From Prevotella sp. P6B1 (lineage in GTDB: Bacteria > Bacteroidota > Bacteroidia > Bacteroidales > Bacteroidaceae): 64,000 nt of DNA. The stretch spans positions 148,024 to 212,023 of the forward strand of contig NZ_JNKF01000016.1 of NCBI RefSeq assembly GCF_000702825.1, given 5' to 3'. Positions 29,158-37,946 of the stretch are shown here, one piece after another (within the stretch, counting starts at the first letter, position 1; every line of letters begins with the position of its first letter). The notes below the pieces were generated by a model. That model searched no databases. It saw only the letters and a list, made by a program, of their open reading frames with translations, and was not told the origin of the DNA. Made by a program: the position numbers and the translations under genes.

Positions 29158-30078
29158 ATGATCTGGGTGGTTATCATATTACTCTTAGCGCTCCTTGCCA
29201 TCTGCGTGGTCCTGCAGATGAAAATTAAGCATATCCGCGAACAGGAGGCAGAAAGTAGTCAGTTACTCAATGACTACCAGAAGCGCGTCAACGAGATGGA
29301 GAAACTGCTGAAGGACTACCGTTCGCTCGAGCAGAACTTCGACAACGTTGGTCAGGGCTACGAAGAAGCCCTGATGGCCTTCGACAAGATGGAAGAGGAG
29401 AAGCAGAAGGTTCTGAAGGTCAAGGAGACCATTGAAAAGCAGGCGAGCGAGGTTATGGCCGCCAAGCAGAAACTTGAGGAAACCATGCTCAAAAAGAAGG
29501 ATATGATAGAAAAGTATGCCGAGGGACTGAAACAGAAGCTCGACTACACTCATCCTAATGCCGGCACCATCGCACTGATGGCCAACCAGATCCTGAATGT
29601 CAACGACATCGATATGGAGCAGGCCTTGAACAGCGAGGACAATGTCATGGCTCAAGATATTGCCGCACTGGCAATTCAGGAGTCAGGCATCAGCTCGTTT
29701 CAGAAGGCCGAATTCAAATGCCAGATGGTCGAGGAGGCTCAAGCAACTATGGTTTTCACCAGCAGCAAGCATGCTGTACGTGCGTTGGTATGCCTACTCG
29801 ACAATGCCATGAAATTCACTACTCAGGGCCAGATTATCCTGCTCATCAACATCGAAGGCTCCAACCTCGAATTCTGCGTTGAGGACACTGGAACAGGTGT
29901 ACTTTCAGAGTATGCCGAGAAGATTTTCGAGCCCTACGTAAAGCTGAACGACTTCTTCGAAGGCAATGGCATCGGTCTAACAGTAGCCCGCAGCATTGCC
30001 CGTCGTCTGGGTGGCGACATCAAGCTCGACACCGAGTATCATGGCGGAGCACGTTTTGTATTCTCACTGCCTATCTGA
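29158..30078 (+). CDS. Membrane-anchored coiled-coil HATPase (histidine kinase-like) protein
   Basis: A 306-residue protein. One N-terminal transmembrane helix (2-22, 'VVIILLLALLAICVVL') leads to a long coiled coil (~25-120, with heptads rich in E, K, Q) and a C-terminal HATPase domain: N-box 'LLDNAMKFT', G1 'VEDTGTGV', F-box 'IFEPYVKLNDFF', G2 'GNGIGLTVARSIARRLGGDI'. A normal DHp H-box (HELRTP-type) is not visible; only 'DYTHPNAGT' has a His in roughly the right region. It may therefore bind ATP without classical His autophosphorylation. There is no response regulator nearby. It is co-transcribed with the RsbW-like and STAS genes. Confidence 0.78.
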   Translation: MIWVVIILLLALLAICVVLQMKIKHIREQEAESSQLLNDYQKRVNEMEKLLKDYRSLEQNFDNVGQGYEEALMAFDKMEEEKQKVLKVKETIEKQASEVMAAKQKLEETMLKKKDMIEKYAEGLKQKLDYTHPNAGTIALMANQILNVNDIDMEQALNSEDNVMAQDIAALAIQESGISSFQKAEFKCQMVEEAQATMVFTSSKHAVRALVCLLDNAMKFTTQGQIILLINIEGSNLEFCVEDTGTGVLSEYAEKIFEPYVKLNDFFEGNGIGLTVARSIARRLGGDIKLDTEYHGGARFVFSLPI

Positions 30079-30102
30079 TAAAGAGACAACAATACACAAA
30101 AT

Positions 30103-30148
30103 CAAGCCCCTCCCTGCCAATCATGACACGGAGGGGCTTGTTCTTTTC
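30103..30148 (+). terminator. Terminator of the RsbW/STAS/HATPase operon
   Basis: Perfect 11-bp arms CAAGCCCCTCC (30103-30113) and GGAGGGGCTTG (30130-30140), then TTCTTTTCT. Confidence 0.8.
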
Positions 30149-30199
30149 TATGCACCGTCCATCTACCCTAAGAAGGGCATGACAGACTCGTGTGCATTT

Positions 30200-30919
30200 T
30201 TAGAAGTTCCACTTAACAGCGAGAGTCGGGTTAATAAAAAATGTTTTACTACTGGTTGGATCGGCATTATAAATGAAGTTATTGCTGATTTCAACCTCGC
30301 TACCCAAACTCAGATTATCAGTAACATTGTACCAGAACTGAGGCTCAGAAAGAATAACCAACTGACCATGCCCATTATCTTTCTCGCCTCGCCAGAAATC
30401 AATGAAACCCGAGAAAGTACACTTCTTCTGTGCAAAGTTCAATCCCCACACGCCAGTAAGCTGGAACGAGTTGTAAGCATGTGTATCGTGCAGATTCTTA
30501 AAGAAGCGCTTGTACATCAACTGCACACCATAAGTCTTCGAGAAGTCGCTACTATGACCATTCCAGGCACCACCCAACAAAGCGGCCTGCTGATAGCTGC
30601 CTACATAAGGCGAAGAAGACAAACCGCCATCATACTCGAAATGAGCAGCAAATCCTTGCTTACCAATGTTAATCTCTCGAGAAATCTCGGCATAGGCAGC
30701 CATTGTTTCCTTGCGGTTTAAATCGAGATCAACGAAATAGAACCACGAACCCCACTTATCGGCCTTAAACTGCTCAAGAGTCAGCGTCACCTTCTGACGG
30801 CCAGCCTCCTCATTCGAATAGATGTTACGACCAAAATCATAATGCAACTGCACATTCTGTGCACTAACGCTCATGGCTGCTACAGCCATCAACATCAAAC
30901 TAAAAAACTTTCTCTTCAT
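30200..30919 (-). CDS. DUF5020-family outer-membrane beta-barrel (Tsx-like)
   Basis: A 239-residue exported protein with a signal peptide (1-20, cleavage after VSA), many alternating-hydrophobic strands and a terminal aromatic ('LAVKWNF'), as expected for an outer-membrane barrel. The early 'WGSWFYFVDLDLNR' stretch recalls the nucleoside channel Tsx/OmpK family. It shares one base with the stop of the upstream NCS2 nucleobase permease gene, so co-expression is tight. A nucleoside or nucleobase porin role is inferred from this coupling. DUF assignment is from memory of the pattern and is moderately certain. Confidence 0.7.
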   Translation of the reverse strand: MKRKFFSLMLMAVAAMSVSAQNVQLHYDFGRNIYSNEEAGRQKVTLTLEQFKADKWGSWFYFVDLDLNRKETMAAYAEISREINIGKQGFAAHFEYDGGLSSSPYVGSYQQAALLGGAWNGHSSDFSKTYGVQLMYKRFFKNLHDTHAYNSFQLTGVWGLNFAQKKCTFSGFIDFWRGEKDNGHGQLVILSEPQFWYNVTDNLSLGSEVEISNNFIYNADPTSSKTFFINPTLAVKWNF

Positions 30920-32229
30920 TATATAATATATTTAAGTACAAAGAATATCGAAAGAATATACATAACAGGCGACACTTCCCTAAAGCGGAAAGAGCAAACC
31001 TTAATAAACACATACGACAGGAGACCAAGCACGATGCCATCAGAGATACTTGCTGTAAAAGGCATAGACATAATCAGTATGAAACAAGGCGCCACCTCAG
31101 AGAAATCACTAAAATCAATCTTTGTGATAGTCTTCATCATGAGCGCACCAACCAACACTAATGCCGATGTGGTAGCAGCACCAGGGATAACAAGAAATAC
31201 CGGTGAGAAGAACAGCGATACAAAGAACAACATTGCAACCGAGAAAGAAGTGAGCCCCGTACGACCACCCTCAGCCACACCTGCCGAGCTCTCCACATAG
31301 GTAGTCACAGTCGAAGTACCACACAACGCGCCAGCAGTTGTACCGATAGCATCGGCCATCAGCGCCTTGCTCAAGCCATGAATTTTACCAGTTTTAGGAT
31401 CTGCCATACCTGCACTGGTAGAAGTACCAATCAGAGTCCCCAGAGTATCGAGCAAATCCATGAATAATAGCGCAAATACAACTACATAGTAGTTAAAGTC
31501 GAGCGCGATGAAACGCGAGAAATCAATCTGCAACGCAATTGGCGCAATCGAATCAGGCCAACTCATCAACGAGAAATTTTCTGGCAGATGAGTCACACCA
31601 AAAGGTACACCAATGGCAGTAACAAGCAGGATGGTATAGAACAAAGCACCTCGGACATTCTGCGACATGAGCACACCGCCCAAGAGGACACCAAAAGCAG
31701 CAAGTACAGAAGTTGCTGTCCACGCCCCTAATGTAGTAACAGTAGCAGCACTTGTCACGATGATGCCACCATTCTTCAAGCCGATATAGGCAATAAAAAG
31801 TCCAATACCAACACTAATACTATAACGCAGATTCTGCGGGATAGCATTGACAATAACCTCGCGTACTCGGAAAATAGTAAGGAGAATAAAGATAACGCCC
31901 TCGAAGAGCACCGCAGCCAACGCCTCCTGCCAAGTATACCCCATGGTAAGCACCAGCGTATAGGCGAAGAATGCATTTATACCCATACCTGGAGCAAGTG
32001 CGAAAGGCATCTTGGCATAAAAAGCCATGACCAAAGTTGCGACAGCAGCCGAGATGACAGTAGCCGAGAACAGAGCACCTTTATCCATACCAGTCTCACC
32101 CATGATCTGTGGATTCACAGCCAGAATGTACGACATCGTAAGGAAGGTGGTAAGCCCCGCCAGAACTTCAGTTTTCACAGAATGTTTTTCTGCATCAAAT
32201 CCCAGTAAAGAAAGAAATTTATTCATCAT
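30919..32229 (-). CDS. NCS2-family nucleobase permease (AzgA/PbuG-like)
   Basis: A 436-residue inner-membrane transporter. About 12-14 hydrophobic segments and the AzgA-like signatures are present: 'LTMSYILAVNPQIM' near the N-terminus, 'LAPGMGINAFFAYT' (TM3) and 'GALCGTSTVTTYVESSAGVAEGGRTG' (seen in pieces as GTSTVTTYVES and GVAEGGRTG). Likely substrates are hypoxanthine, guanine or adenine. It lies 12 bp after lpxB and overlaps the DUF5020 gene by one base. Two ATG codons in tandem start the gene. Confidence 0.9.
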   Translation of the reverse strand: MMNKFLSLLGFDAEKHSVKTEVLAGLTTFLTMSYILAVNPQIMGETGMDKGALFSATVISAAVATLVMAFYAKMPFALAPGMGINAFFAYTLVLTMGYTWQEALAAVLFEGVIFILLTIFRVREVIVNAIPQNLRYSISVGIGLFIAYIGLKNGGIIVTSAATVTTLGAWTATSVLAAFGVLLGGVLMSQNVRGALFYTILLVTAIGVPFGVTHLPENFSLMSWPDSIAPIALQIDFSRFIALDFNYYVVVFALLFMDLLDTLGTLIGTSTSAGMADPKTGKIHGLSKALMADAIGTTAGALCGTSTVTTYVESSAGVAEGGRTGLTSFSVAMLFFVSLFFSPVFLVIPGAATTSALVLVGALMMKTITKIDFSDFSEVAPCFILIMSMPFTASISDGIVLGLLSYVFIKVCSFRFREVSPVMYILSIFFVLKYII

Positions 32230-32241
32230 TTTATAGCTTTA

Positions 32242-33357
32242 TTATTTCACATGCTTTAATTTCTCAACCATCAAACGCGCGGCGTTTTCGGGCGCTTTTT
32301 CAGAACCCAACGCGCACCACACTTCGTCATAACCTGCCAACATTCGAGCACGCTCCTTACCCGATAAGATTTTACCAAGTTCTGTACGAATATTGTTCAC
32401 AGAAAAGCTATCGGCCACCAGTTCACGAACCACCTCACGATTGGCAACAAGGTTTACTAACGAAATATATTTTACCTTTAGCAAATGTCGACGCAACCAA
32501 CCAGCCAATTTAGGCAACGGTGTTTTGTAGCACACTACTTGCGGAACACGAAACAGACACGTTTCGAGTGTGGCAGTACCACTGGTCACCAAGGCAGCAT
32601 AAGACTTTGAGAGTAGCTGATAGGTCTGGCCAAAAACAATTTTCGCCTGAGTTCCTCGCATAAACTGCTGATAATACTCTGGTTCAATCCCAGGAGCACC
32701 AGCCACAATCAACTGGTAAGTATTTTCATAAGGCTTTGCAGCTTCAAGCATGGCGGGCAGGTTATCCTTAATTTCCTGTTTTCTACTGCCTGCCAACAAG
32801 GCAACTGTATTCTCAGTCCCCATGCTGTGTTCCTCACTTCTCATAAATTCTCTCACCTCGTCAGCAGTAGGATTACCCACATAATGAATCGGATAATGAT
32901 GTTTCCCCTCAAAAAACGCCACCTCAAAGGGAAGGATGGAAAAAAGTTCATCTACATCACGTTTGATCTGCTTAATACGATACTCCTTCCACGCCCAGAT
33001 CTTTGGTGCAATATAATAATACACAGGGAAATCAGTCTGTGATTTCACGAACTTAGCTATCTTCAGATTAAATCCTGGATAATCTACAAGAATTACACAA
33101 TCAGGTTGCCACGCGACGATATCCTGCTTACACATGCGCATATTTCGGAGAATGGTACGAAGATGTAATAACACAGGCACAAACCCCATATAAGCCAACT
33201 CTTTGTAATGCTTTACGCGAGTACCGCCAACAGCCGCCATCAGATCACCACCGAAAAATCTAAAATCAGCATCACTGTCAAATTGTTTCAGAGCACGCAT
33301 CAGATGAGACGCATGCAAATCACCAGAGGCTTCACCAACTATCAGATAGTACTTCAT
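32242..33357 (-). CDS. lpxB: Lipid-A-disaccharide synthase
   Basis: Condenses UDP-2,3-diacylglucosamine with lipid X in lipid A synthesis. The 371-residue GT19 protein shows the N-terminal 'GEASGDLHASHLMRAL', 'FRFFGGDLMAAVGG', 'LVDYPGFNLKIAKF', 'YYIAPKIWAWKEYRI' and 'LLAGSRKQEIKDNLP' motifs, and 'SGTATLETCLF' near residue 265. It acts at the cytoplasmic face of the inner membrane. It overlaps surE by 4 bp. Other lpx genes are not in the window. Confidence 0.95.
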   Translation of the reverse strand: MKYYLIVGEASGDLHASHLMRALKQFDSDADFRFFGGDLMAAVGGTRVKHYKELAYMGFVPVLLHLRTILRNMRMCKQDIVAWQPDCVILVDYPGFNLKIAKFVKSQTDFPVYYYIAPKIWAWKEYRIKQIKRDVDELFSILPFEVAFFEGKHHYPIHYVGNPTADEVREFMRSEEHSMGTENTVALLAGSRKQEIKDNLPAMLEAAKPYENTYQLIVAGAPGIEPEYYQQFMRGTQAKIVFGQTYQLLSKSYAALVTSGTATLETCLFRVPQVVCYKTPLPKLAGWLRRHLLKVKYISLVNLVANREVVRELVADSFSVNNIRTELGKILSGKERARMLAGYDEVWCALGSEKAPENAARLMVEKLKHVK

Positions 33358-34121
33358 AACTGCCAGTTTTTAATCTGTTCGATAGCGCGATAGGCGGTAA
33401 CATCTATTTGAGTTGGCGTAATGGCAATGTAGCCATGCCTAAGTGCCCAGTTATCTGTATCCTCCGCATCGGGTTCATCGTTACGATAATGCCCAACCAT
33501 CCACCAATAATCGTAGCCACGCGGATGATGGTATTTGGAGCACTCGTTATACCATGTTCCAAACGCCATTCGACACACCTTCACACCTGCGTAAGACTCC
33601 ACCAAGGGAAAATTCACATTCAGGCAGACTCCTTTTGGCAGACTTTCAGCGAGTACACGCTGTACCACCTCACGAACATAATACTTCAACGGACTAAAAT
33701 CGGCATCGGGGCGCTGATCACACAGCGAGAAAGCTACCGAAGGAATATATTTCAGACATCCTTCGATAACAACACCCATCGTGCCACTATAGTGTGTATT
33801 TACCGAGGCATTATCACCGTGATTAATACCACCAATAACCATATCAGGCTGACGCTCACAAATATTTGCCAGTGCCATTTTCACGCAATCTACTGGTGTG
33901 CCATTACAGCTCCACACCTCTACCCCTTCCTCTTTATGTCGTAGATTCAACCGTAGGGGAATACCAGCCGAAAAGGCACACGAGTAACCGCTACGGGCAT
34001 CATCGGGGGCACAAACGATGATATCTGCGATATCCTTCAGCATTTCCACCAGGCAATTGATACCCTTAGCCTGATATCCATCATCATTGGAAATGAGCAA
34101 TAAAGGTCGTTTAATTTCCAT
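33354..34121 (-). CDS. surE: 5'/3'-nucleotidase SurE
   Basis: A 255-residue metal-dependent nucleoside monophosphatase. The metal-binding 'ISNDDGYQAKGI' motif (D-D near residues 13-14), 'APDDARSGYSCA', 'CNGTPVDCVKMAL', 'INHGDNASVNTHYSGTMG' (Asn ligand region) and 'NVNFP' are all conserved. It is the first gene of surE-lpxB-NCS2-DUF5020, and has a -7 box TAACTTTG at 34143-34150. A separate role for SurE in the same transcript as lipid A synthesis is common in Bacteroidota and may be historical. Confidence 0.94.
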   Translation of the reverse strand: MEIKRPLLLISNDDGYQAKGINCLVEMLKDIADIIVCAPDDARSGYSCAFSAGIPLRLNLRHKEEGVEVWSCNGTPVDCVKMALANICERQPDMVIGGINHGDNASVNTHYSGTMGVVIEGCLKYIPSVAFSLCDQRPDADFSPLKYYVREVVQRVLAESLPKGVCLNVNFPLVESYAGVKVCRMAFGTWYNECSKYHHPRGYDYWWMVGHYRNDEPDAEDTDNWALRHGYIAITPTQIDVTAYRAIEQIKNWQL

Positions 34122-34142
34122 AAAATATCAATGATTTGGCTG

Positions 34143-34201
34143 CAAAGTTACAAAAATCTCTTAATTCATAACGCCTAATTCTCTTTTTTTTAGTATCTTT
34201 G
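34143..34201. promoter_or_regulatory. Divergent promoters of surE and parA
   Basis: Minus-strand TAACTTTG at 34143-34150 serves surE; plus-strand TATCTTTG at 34194-34201 serves parA, with a ~35-nt leader to the parA ATG. The 120-bp divergent region is AT-rich and holds nothing else I can support. Confidence 0.6.
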
Positions 34202-34242
34202 TGGCCAAATTTCTTATTTTTATCAAGATTAATTCAAATCAA

Positions 34243-35010
34243 ATGGGAAAGATTATTGCATTAGCAAACCAAAAAGGCGGTGTAGGTAAGACAACTACAA
34301 CCATCAACCTGGCAGCATCGCTGGCCACGTTGGAAAAGACCGTATTGGTAGTCGATGCCGACCCTCAGGCCAATGCATCAAGTGGACTGGGTGTCGACAT
34401 CAAAGATGTAGAATGCTCACTATACGAATGCATTATCAACAAGGCTGATGTACGCGATGCCATCTATACCACCGACATCGACGGGCTGGACATCATACCC
34501 AGCCACATTGATCTGGTAGGTGCCGAAATTGAGATGTTAAACCTGAGCGACCGCGAAAAGGTGATTAAACAGATGCTTGAGCCCATTCGCAATGAGTACG
34601 ATTTCATACTCATCGACTGTTCGCCATCTCTGGGACTGATAACTGTTAACTCACTCACAGCGGCCAACTCGGTAATCATCCCCGTGCAGTGCGAGTATTT
34701 TGCCCTCGAGGGTATCAGTAAACTGCTGAACACCATCAAGATTATCAAGAATAAGTTAAACCCCACACTGGAGATAGAAGGATTCCTGCTAACCATGTAC
34801 GATTCACGTCTACGTCTGGCCAACCAAATCTACGACGAGGTTAAGCGTCACTTCCAGGAATTGGTATTCAAAACTGTTATCCAGCGCAATGTCAAACTGA
34901 GTGAAGCACCAAGTCACGGACTGCCCGTCATCCTTTATGACGCCGACTCTACTGGTGCCAAGAACCACCTGGCTTTGGCTCAGGAAATTATCTATAAGAA
35001 CAGAAAGTAA
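34243..35010 (+). CDS. parA: ParA/Soj chromosome-partitioning ATPase
   Basis: A 255-residue deviant-Walker ATPase that segregates the chromosome origin with ParB-parS. Walker A 'KGGVGKTTT', 'DADPQANASSGLG' (A') and 'LIDCSPSLGLITVNSL' (B) are intact. There is no N-terminal HTH, so it is the short chromosomal Soj type. The ATG at 34243 was chosen; an in-frame GTG at 34201 is part of the -7 promoter box. parB follows after 2 bp. Confidence 0.96.
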   Translation: MGKIIALANQKGGVGKTTTTINLAASLATLEKTVLVVDADPQANASSGLGVDIKDVECSLYECIINKADVRDAIYTTDIDGLDIIPSHIDLVGAEIEMLNLSDREKVIKQMLEPIRNEYDFILIDCSPSLGLITVNSLTAANSVIIPVQCEYFALEGISKLLNTIKIIKNKLNPTLEIEGFLLTMYDSRLRLANQIYDEVKRHFQELVFKTVIQRNVKLSEAPSHGLPVILYDADSTGAKNHLALAQEIIYKNRK

Positions 35011-35012
35011 TT

Positions 35013-35942
35013 ATGGCTGTAAGAAAAAAATACGACCACAATGTTTTAGGTCGCGGATTAGACAACATCGGCACAGGCAGAGGCATGGGGCTCGATGCGC
35101 TTATCAACACCAATGATATTAACATCAAAGGCACATCCAACTTGAACGAGATTGCCATTGAACTGATAGAGCCCAACCCCGACCAACCACGCCATGAGTT
35201 CGACGAGAACGCCTTGAATGAACTGGCTGCCAGCATACGCGAGATCGGTATCATAACACCTATCACCGTTCGTGAGATGCCCAACGGACATTATCAGATT
35301 ATTGCCGGCGAGCGCCGCTGGCGCGCCTCGCAAATAGTTGGACTTACATCTATTCCTGCTTACATCAAGACTACTGACGACAAACAGACCATGGAGATGG
35401 CCTTGGTAGAAAACATCCAGCGCGAGGATTTGAACGCCATCGAAATAGCGTTGGCCTACCAGCGTCTGTCAGAGTCGACAGGAATGACACAGGAACGTAT
35501 GTCAGAGCGACTGGGCAAAAGTCGTACATCAATAACCAACTACATGCGTCTACTCAAGTTGCCTGCACAAATACAGATGGCTCTGAAGAACAAAGATATC
35601 GACATGGGGCATGCCCGTGCGCTGTTATCCCTTGAAAGTCCATCAGCACAGCTTAAGCTGTTCAAGGACGTACACCGCAACGGTTACTCGGTACGTAAAG
35701 TTGAAGAAATGGTACAGCTGGTGAAGAACGGCGAATCATTACAGACCGCTAAGAAATCTGTATCTCCACAGCAGTTACCATTGGAATATAGCATATTACG
35801 CGATCGCTTATCGCAAATGTTTAATGTCAAGGTTCAGATGACGTGTTCACCCCAGTCCAAGGGACGTATCACCATCCAGTTTGCTAACGACGAAGAACTG
35901 GAGTATATCATGAACGTCTTCGACAAGTTGAAGAAGAAATGA
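35013..35942 (+). CDS. parB: ParB/Spo0J chromosome-partitioning protein
   Basis: A 309-residue CTPase/DNA-binding clamp. The ParB/Srx CTPase motifs 'PNPDQPRHEFDENALNELAASI' region and 'IIAGERRWRAS' (GERRxR) are followed by the HTH ('TQERMSERLGKSRTSITNYMRLL') and a C-terminal dimerisation segment. It overlaps the DUF5683 gene by 4 bp. No convincing parS site (TGTTTCACGTGAAACA) was found in the window. Confidence 0.96.
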   Translation: MAVRKKYDHNVLGRGLDNIGTGRGMGLDALINTNDINIKGTSNLNEIAIELIEPNPDQPRHEFDENALNELAASIREIGIITPITVREMPNGHYQIIAGERRWRASQIVGLTSIPAYIKTTDDKQTMEMALVENIQREDLNAIEIALAYQRLSESTGMTQERMSERLGKSRTSITNYMRLLKLPAQIQMALKNKDIDMGHARALLSLESPSAQLKLFKDVHRNGYSVRKVEEMVQLVKNGESLQTAKKSVSPQQLPLEYSILRDRLSQMFNVKVQMTCSPQSKGRITIQFANDEELEYIMNVFDKLKKK

Positions 35943-36619
35943 GAGGATTAGGCAAACTGTGTATCACGGCATTGCTCCTCTCGGCTATCGCTCAACGCGC
36001 CACCGCACAGGAGGTCCTGGAGAACGATTCGTTAACTCAGGCTATGAATCGCGAGGTGTCGCTTCTGGTTGATTCGGCTCGTCTACCCCAGAAGCCCATC
36101 AAGGATATGAGCCTATGGCGCCCAGACCCTAAGCGTGCACTCTGGTTAGCATTGGTCATTCCTGGTGGCGGACAGATTTACAACCGCAAATACTGGAAGC
36201 TACCATTGGTTTACGGCGGATTTCTGGGATGTCTGTATGCCATGAATTGGAACAACACCATGTACAAGGACTATTCTCAGGCCTATCTCGACCTGATGGA
36301 TAACGACCCAGGTACGCAGAGTTACAATCAGTTTCTGCATCTGGGCACACAGATTACAGAGGCAAACATGCCTCGATACAAGCAGCTTTTCAAGCAACGT
36401 AAGGATCGTTACCGCCGCTGGCGCGACATGAGTTTCTTTGTACTGGTGGGCGTCTATGCTTTGTCGGTCGTCGATGCCTATGTAGATGCAGAGCTATCTG
36501 TATTCGATATATCGAAAGACCTGAGTCTACGCATTGAGCCAACAATACTCGATAATCACTCGTCACGCAATCCACTCGATGCAGGAGCAGTTGGCGTGCA
36601 ATGCAGTGTAAGATTTTAG
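35939..36619 (+). CDS. DUF5683-domain membrane protein
   Basis: A 226-residue protein with an N-terminal signal sequence (1-23) and the DUF5683 hallmark 'RPDPKRALWLALVIPGGGQIYNRKYWKLPLVYGG' (seen here as PDPKRALWLALVIPGGGQ then IYNRKYWKLP), containing a G-G-G-Q-x-Y-N motif before a hydrophobic pair, and another hydrophobic segment 'SFFVLVGVYALSVVDAYVDA'. Function is unknown. It lies between parB and a lytic transglycosylase in a gene order that recurs in Bacteroidota, so a cell-envelope or division role is plausible. It overlaps parB by 4 bp. Confidence 0.8.
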   Translation: MRGLGKLCITALLLSAIAQRATAQEVLENDSLTQAMNREVSLLVDSARLPQKPIKDMSLWRPDPKRALWLALVIPGGGQIYNRKYWKLPLVYGGFLGCLYAMNWNNTMYKDYSQAYLDLMDNDPGTQSYNQFLHLGTQITEANMPRYKQLFKQRKDRYRRWRDMSFFVLVGVYALSVVDAYVDAELSVFDISKDLSLRIEPTILDNHSSRNPLDAGAVGVQCSVRF

Positions 36620-36622
36620 AAT

Positions 36623-37930
36623 ATGAAGATAAAGAACAACATAAAGCTTTTAAGTTTCGCAGCGATGTTTTTTACCAGTACATCGTTGACCGCACAAACA
36701 GTGATTAACAACCCCGATGATGACGAAATAGAGGTCGACAGCCTGTTCGTCCCCATCGAGGATGAAATCTCTGTACTAGACAAGGAAGGCAACGAGGAAT
36801 TAATCGAGTTCCCCGAAGCCATGACATTCAATCTCGACAGTCTCCTCAGTTTATATATGTCGAAAGCCTATCTGAGTCCAGGCGACTGTCAGATGAAGGA
36901 CGAGAACCCCACGTACACCCCAGAAGAATATATTGAACGTCTGCGCCGTATGCCAACCGTCATGGAGATGGGGTATAACGATATTGTACAACGCTTTATC
37001 GACCGCTATATGGGACGCTTGCGCCATTCAGTCAGTTTTATGCTGGGTGCAGCCAATTTCTACGTACCTATTTTCGAGGAAGCACTTGAAGCCTATCAGG
37101 TACCATTGGAATTGAAGTATCTGCCCGTGATTGAGAGTGCCCTTAATCCCAAAGCAGTTTCACGCGTGGGAGCCACTGGCTTATGGCAGTTCATGTTAGG
37201 TACAGGTAAACAATACGGACTGGAAGTAAATTCGCTGGTCGACGAACGCCGAGACCCTCTCAGAGCATCGTATGCTGCTGCGCGATATCTACGCGACCTG
37301 TACCGTATCTTTGGCGATTGGAACCTGGTAATTGCTGCTTACAACTGTGGACCAGGCAACATCAATAAGGCCATACACCGCGCTGGCGGTGAGAAGGACT
37401 ATTGGCGCCTCTACCCCTACCTGCCCGCAGAGACTCGTGGTTATGTACCTGCTTTTATTGCAGCCAACTATGCCATGACATATTATTGCGAGCACAATAT
37501 CTGCCCCATGAGTACACGTCTGCCACTACAGACCGACACTGTAGTAGTAAACCGCGATGTACATCTTGAACAGATTGCTGCCGTACTCGAACTGGATATT
37601 GAGATGTTACGTTCACTGAATCCTCAGTACCGTCGTGATATTGTACCAGGAAATACCAAGAAATACGCGATCCGCCTGCCCATGGCCGATGCCGTGCGAT
37701 TTATCGACATGCAGGACTCTATCTACAACTACCGTACCAGCGAATTACTGACTAAGCGTTCTGTTGTAGATGTTAACGACGACCAGCCCACTTTCCGCAG
37801 CAAAAAGAGTGTACGTCGTGGTCGTACAAGTGCCCGAAAGGCGCGTAATGCGCGCCGAGGCAGAGCTGCTGTATCCAAATCAAAGAAGCGCAGTTCAAAA
37901 GGCAGAAGCAGAAGCCGTCGCAGAAGATAA
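36623..37930 (+). CDS. MltD-like membrane-bound lytic murein transglycosylase
   Basis: A 435-residue exported enzyme that cleaves the glycan strands of peptidoglycan to 1,6-anhydro products. After a signal peptide (1-25) and an acidic linker comes the SLT domain (~170-300): 'LKYLPVIESALNPKAVSRVG' has the catalytic Glu (E-S-A-L), then 'ATGLWQFM' and 'AAYNCGPGNINKAI'. A LysM-like segment follows (~315-360, 'LEQIAAVLELDIEMLRSLNP'). The last ~40 residues are strongly basic (Arg/Lys/Ser) and probably bind anionic polymers. Operon context with parAB and relA. Confidence 0.88.
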   Translation: MKIKNNIKLLSFAAMFFTSTSLTAQTVINNPDDDEIEVDSLFVPIEDEISVLDKEGNEELIEFPEAMTFNLDSLLSLYMSKAYLSPGDCQMKDENPTYTPEEYIERLRRMPTVMEMGYNDIVQRFIDRYMGRLRHSVSFMLGAANFYVPIFEEALEAYQVPLELKYLPVIESALNPKAVSRVGATGLWQFMLGTGKQYGLEVNSLVDERRDPLRASYAAARYLRDLYRIFGDWNLVIAAYNCGPGNINKAIHRAGGEKDYWRLYPYLPAETRGYVPAFIAANYAMTYYCEHNICPMSTRLPLQTDTVVVNRDVHLEQIAAVLELDIEMLRSLNPQYRRDIVPGNTKKYAIRLPMADAVRFIDMQDSIYNYRTSELLTKRSVVDVNDDQPTFRSKKSVRRGRTSARKARNARRGRAAVSKSKKRSSKGRSRSRRRR

Positions 37931-37946
37931 CTAATTTTGTTCAAAT

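Noticed and set aside
34201..34242. GTG-initiated extension of ParA
   Set aside because: The GTG overlaps the TATCTTTG box, and the added residues do not match Soj proteins.
37150..37170. GTTTCACG match resembling half a parS site
   Set aside because: Only one half-site of the 16-bp palindrome matches, and it is inside a coding region.
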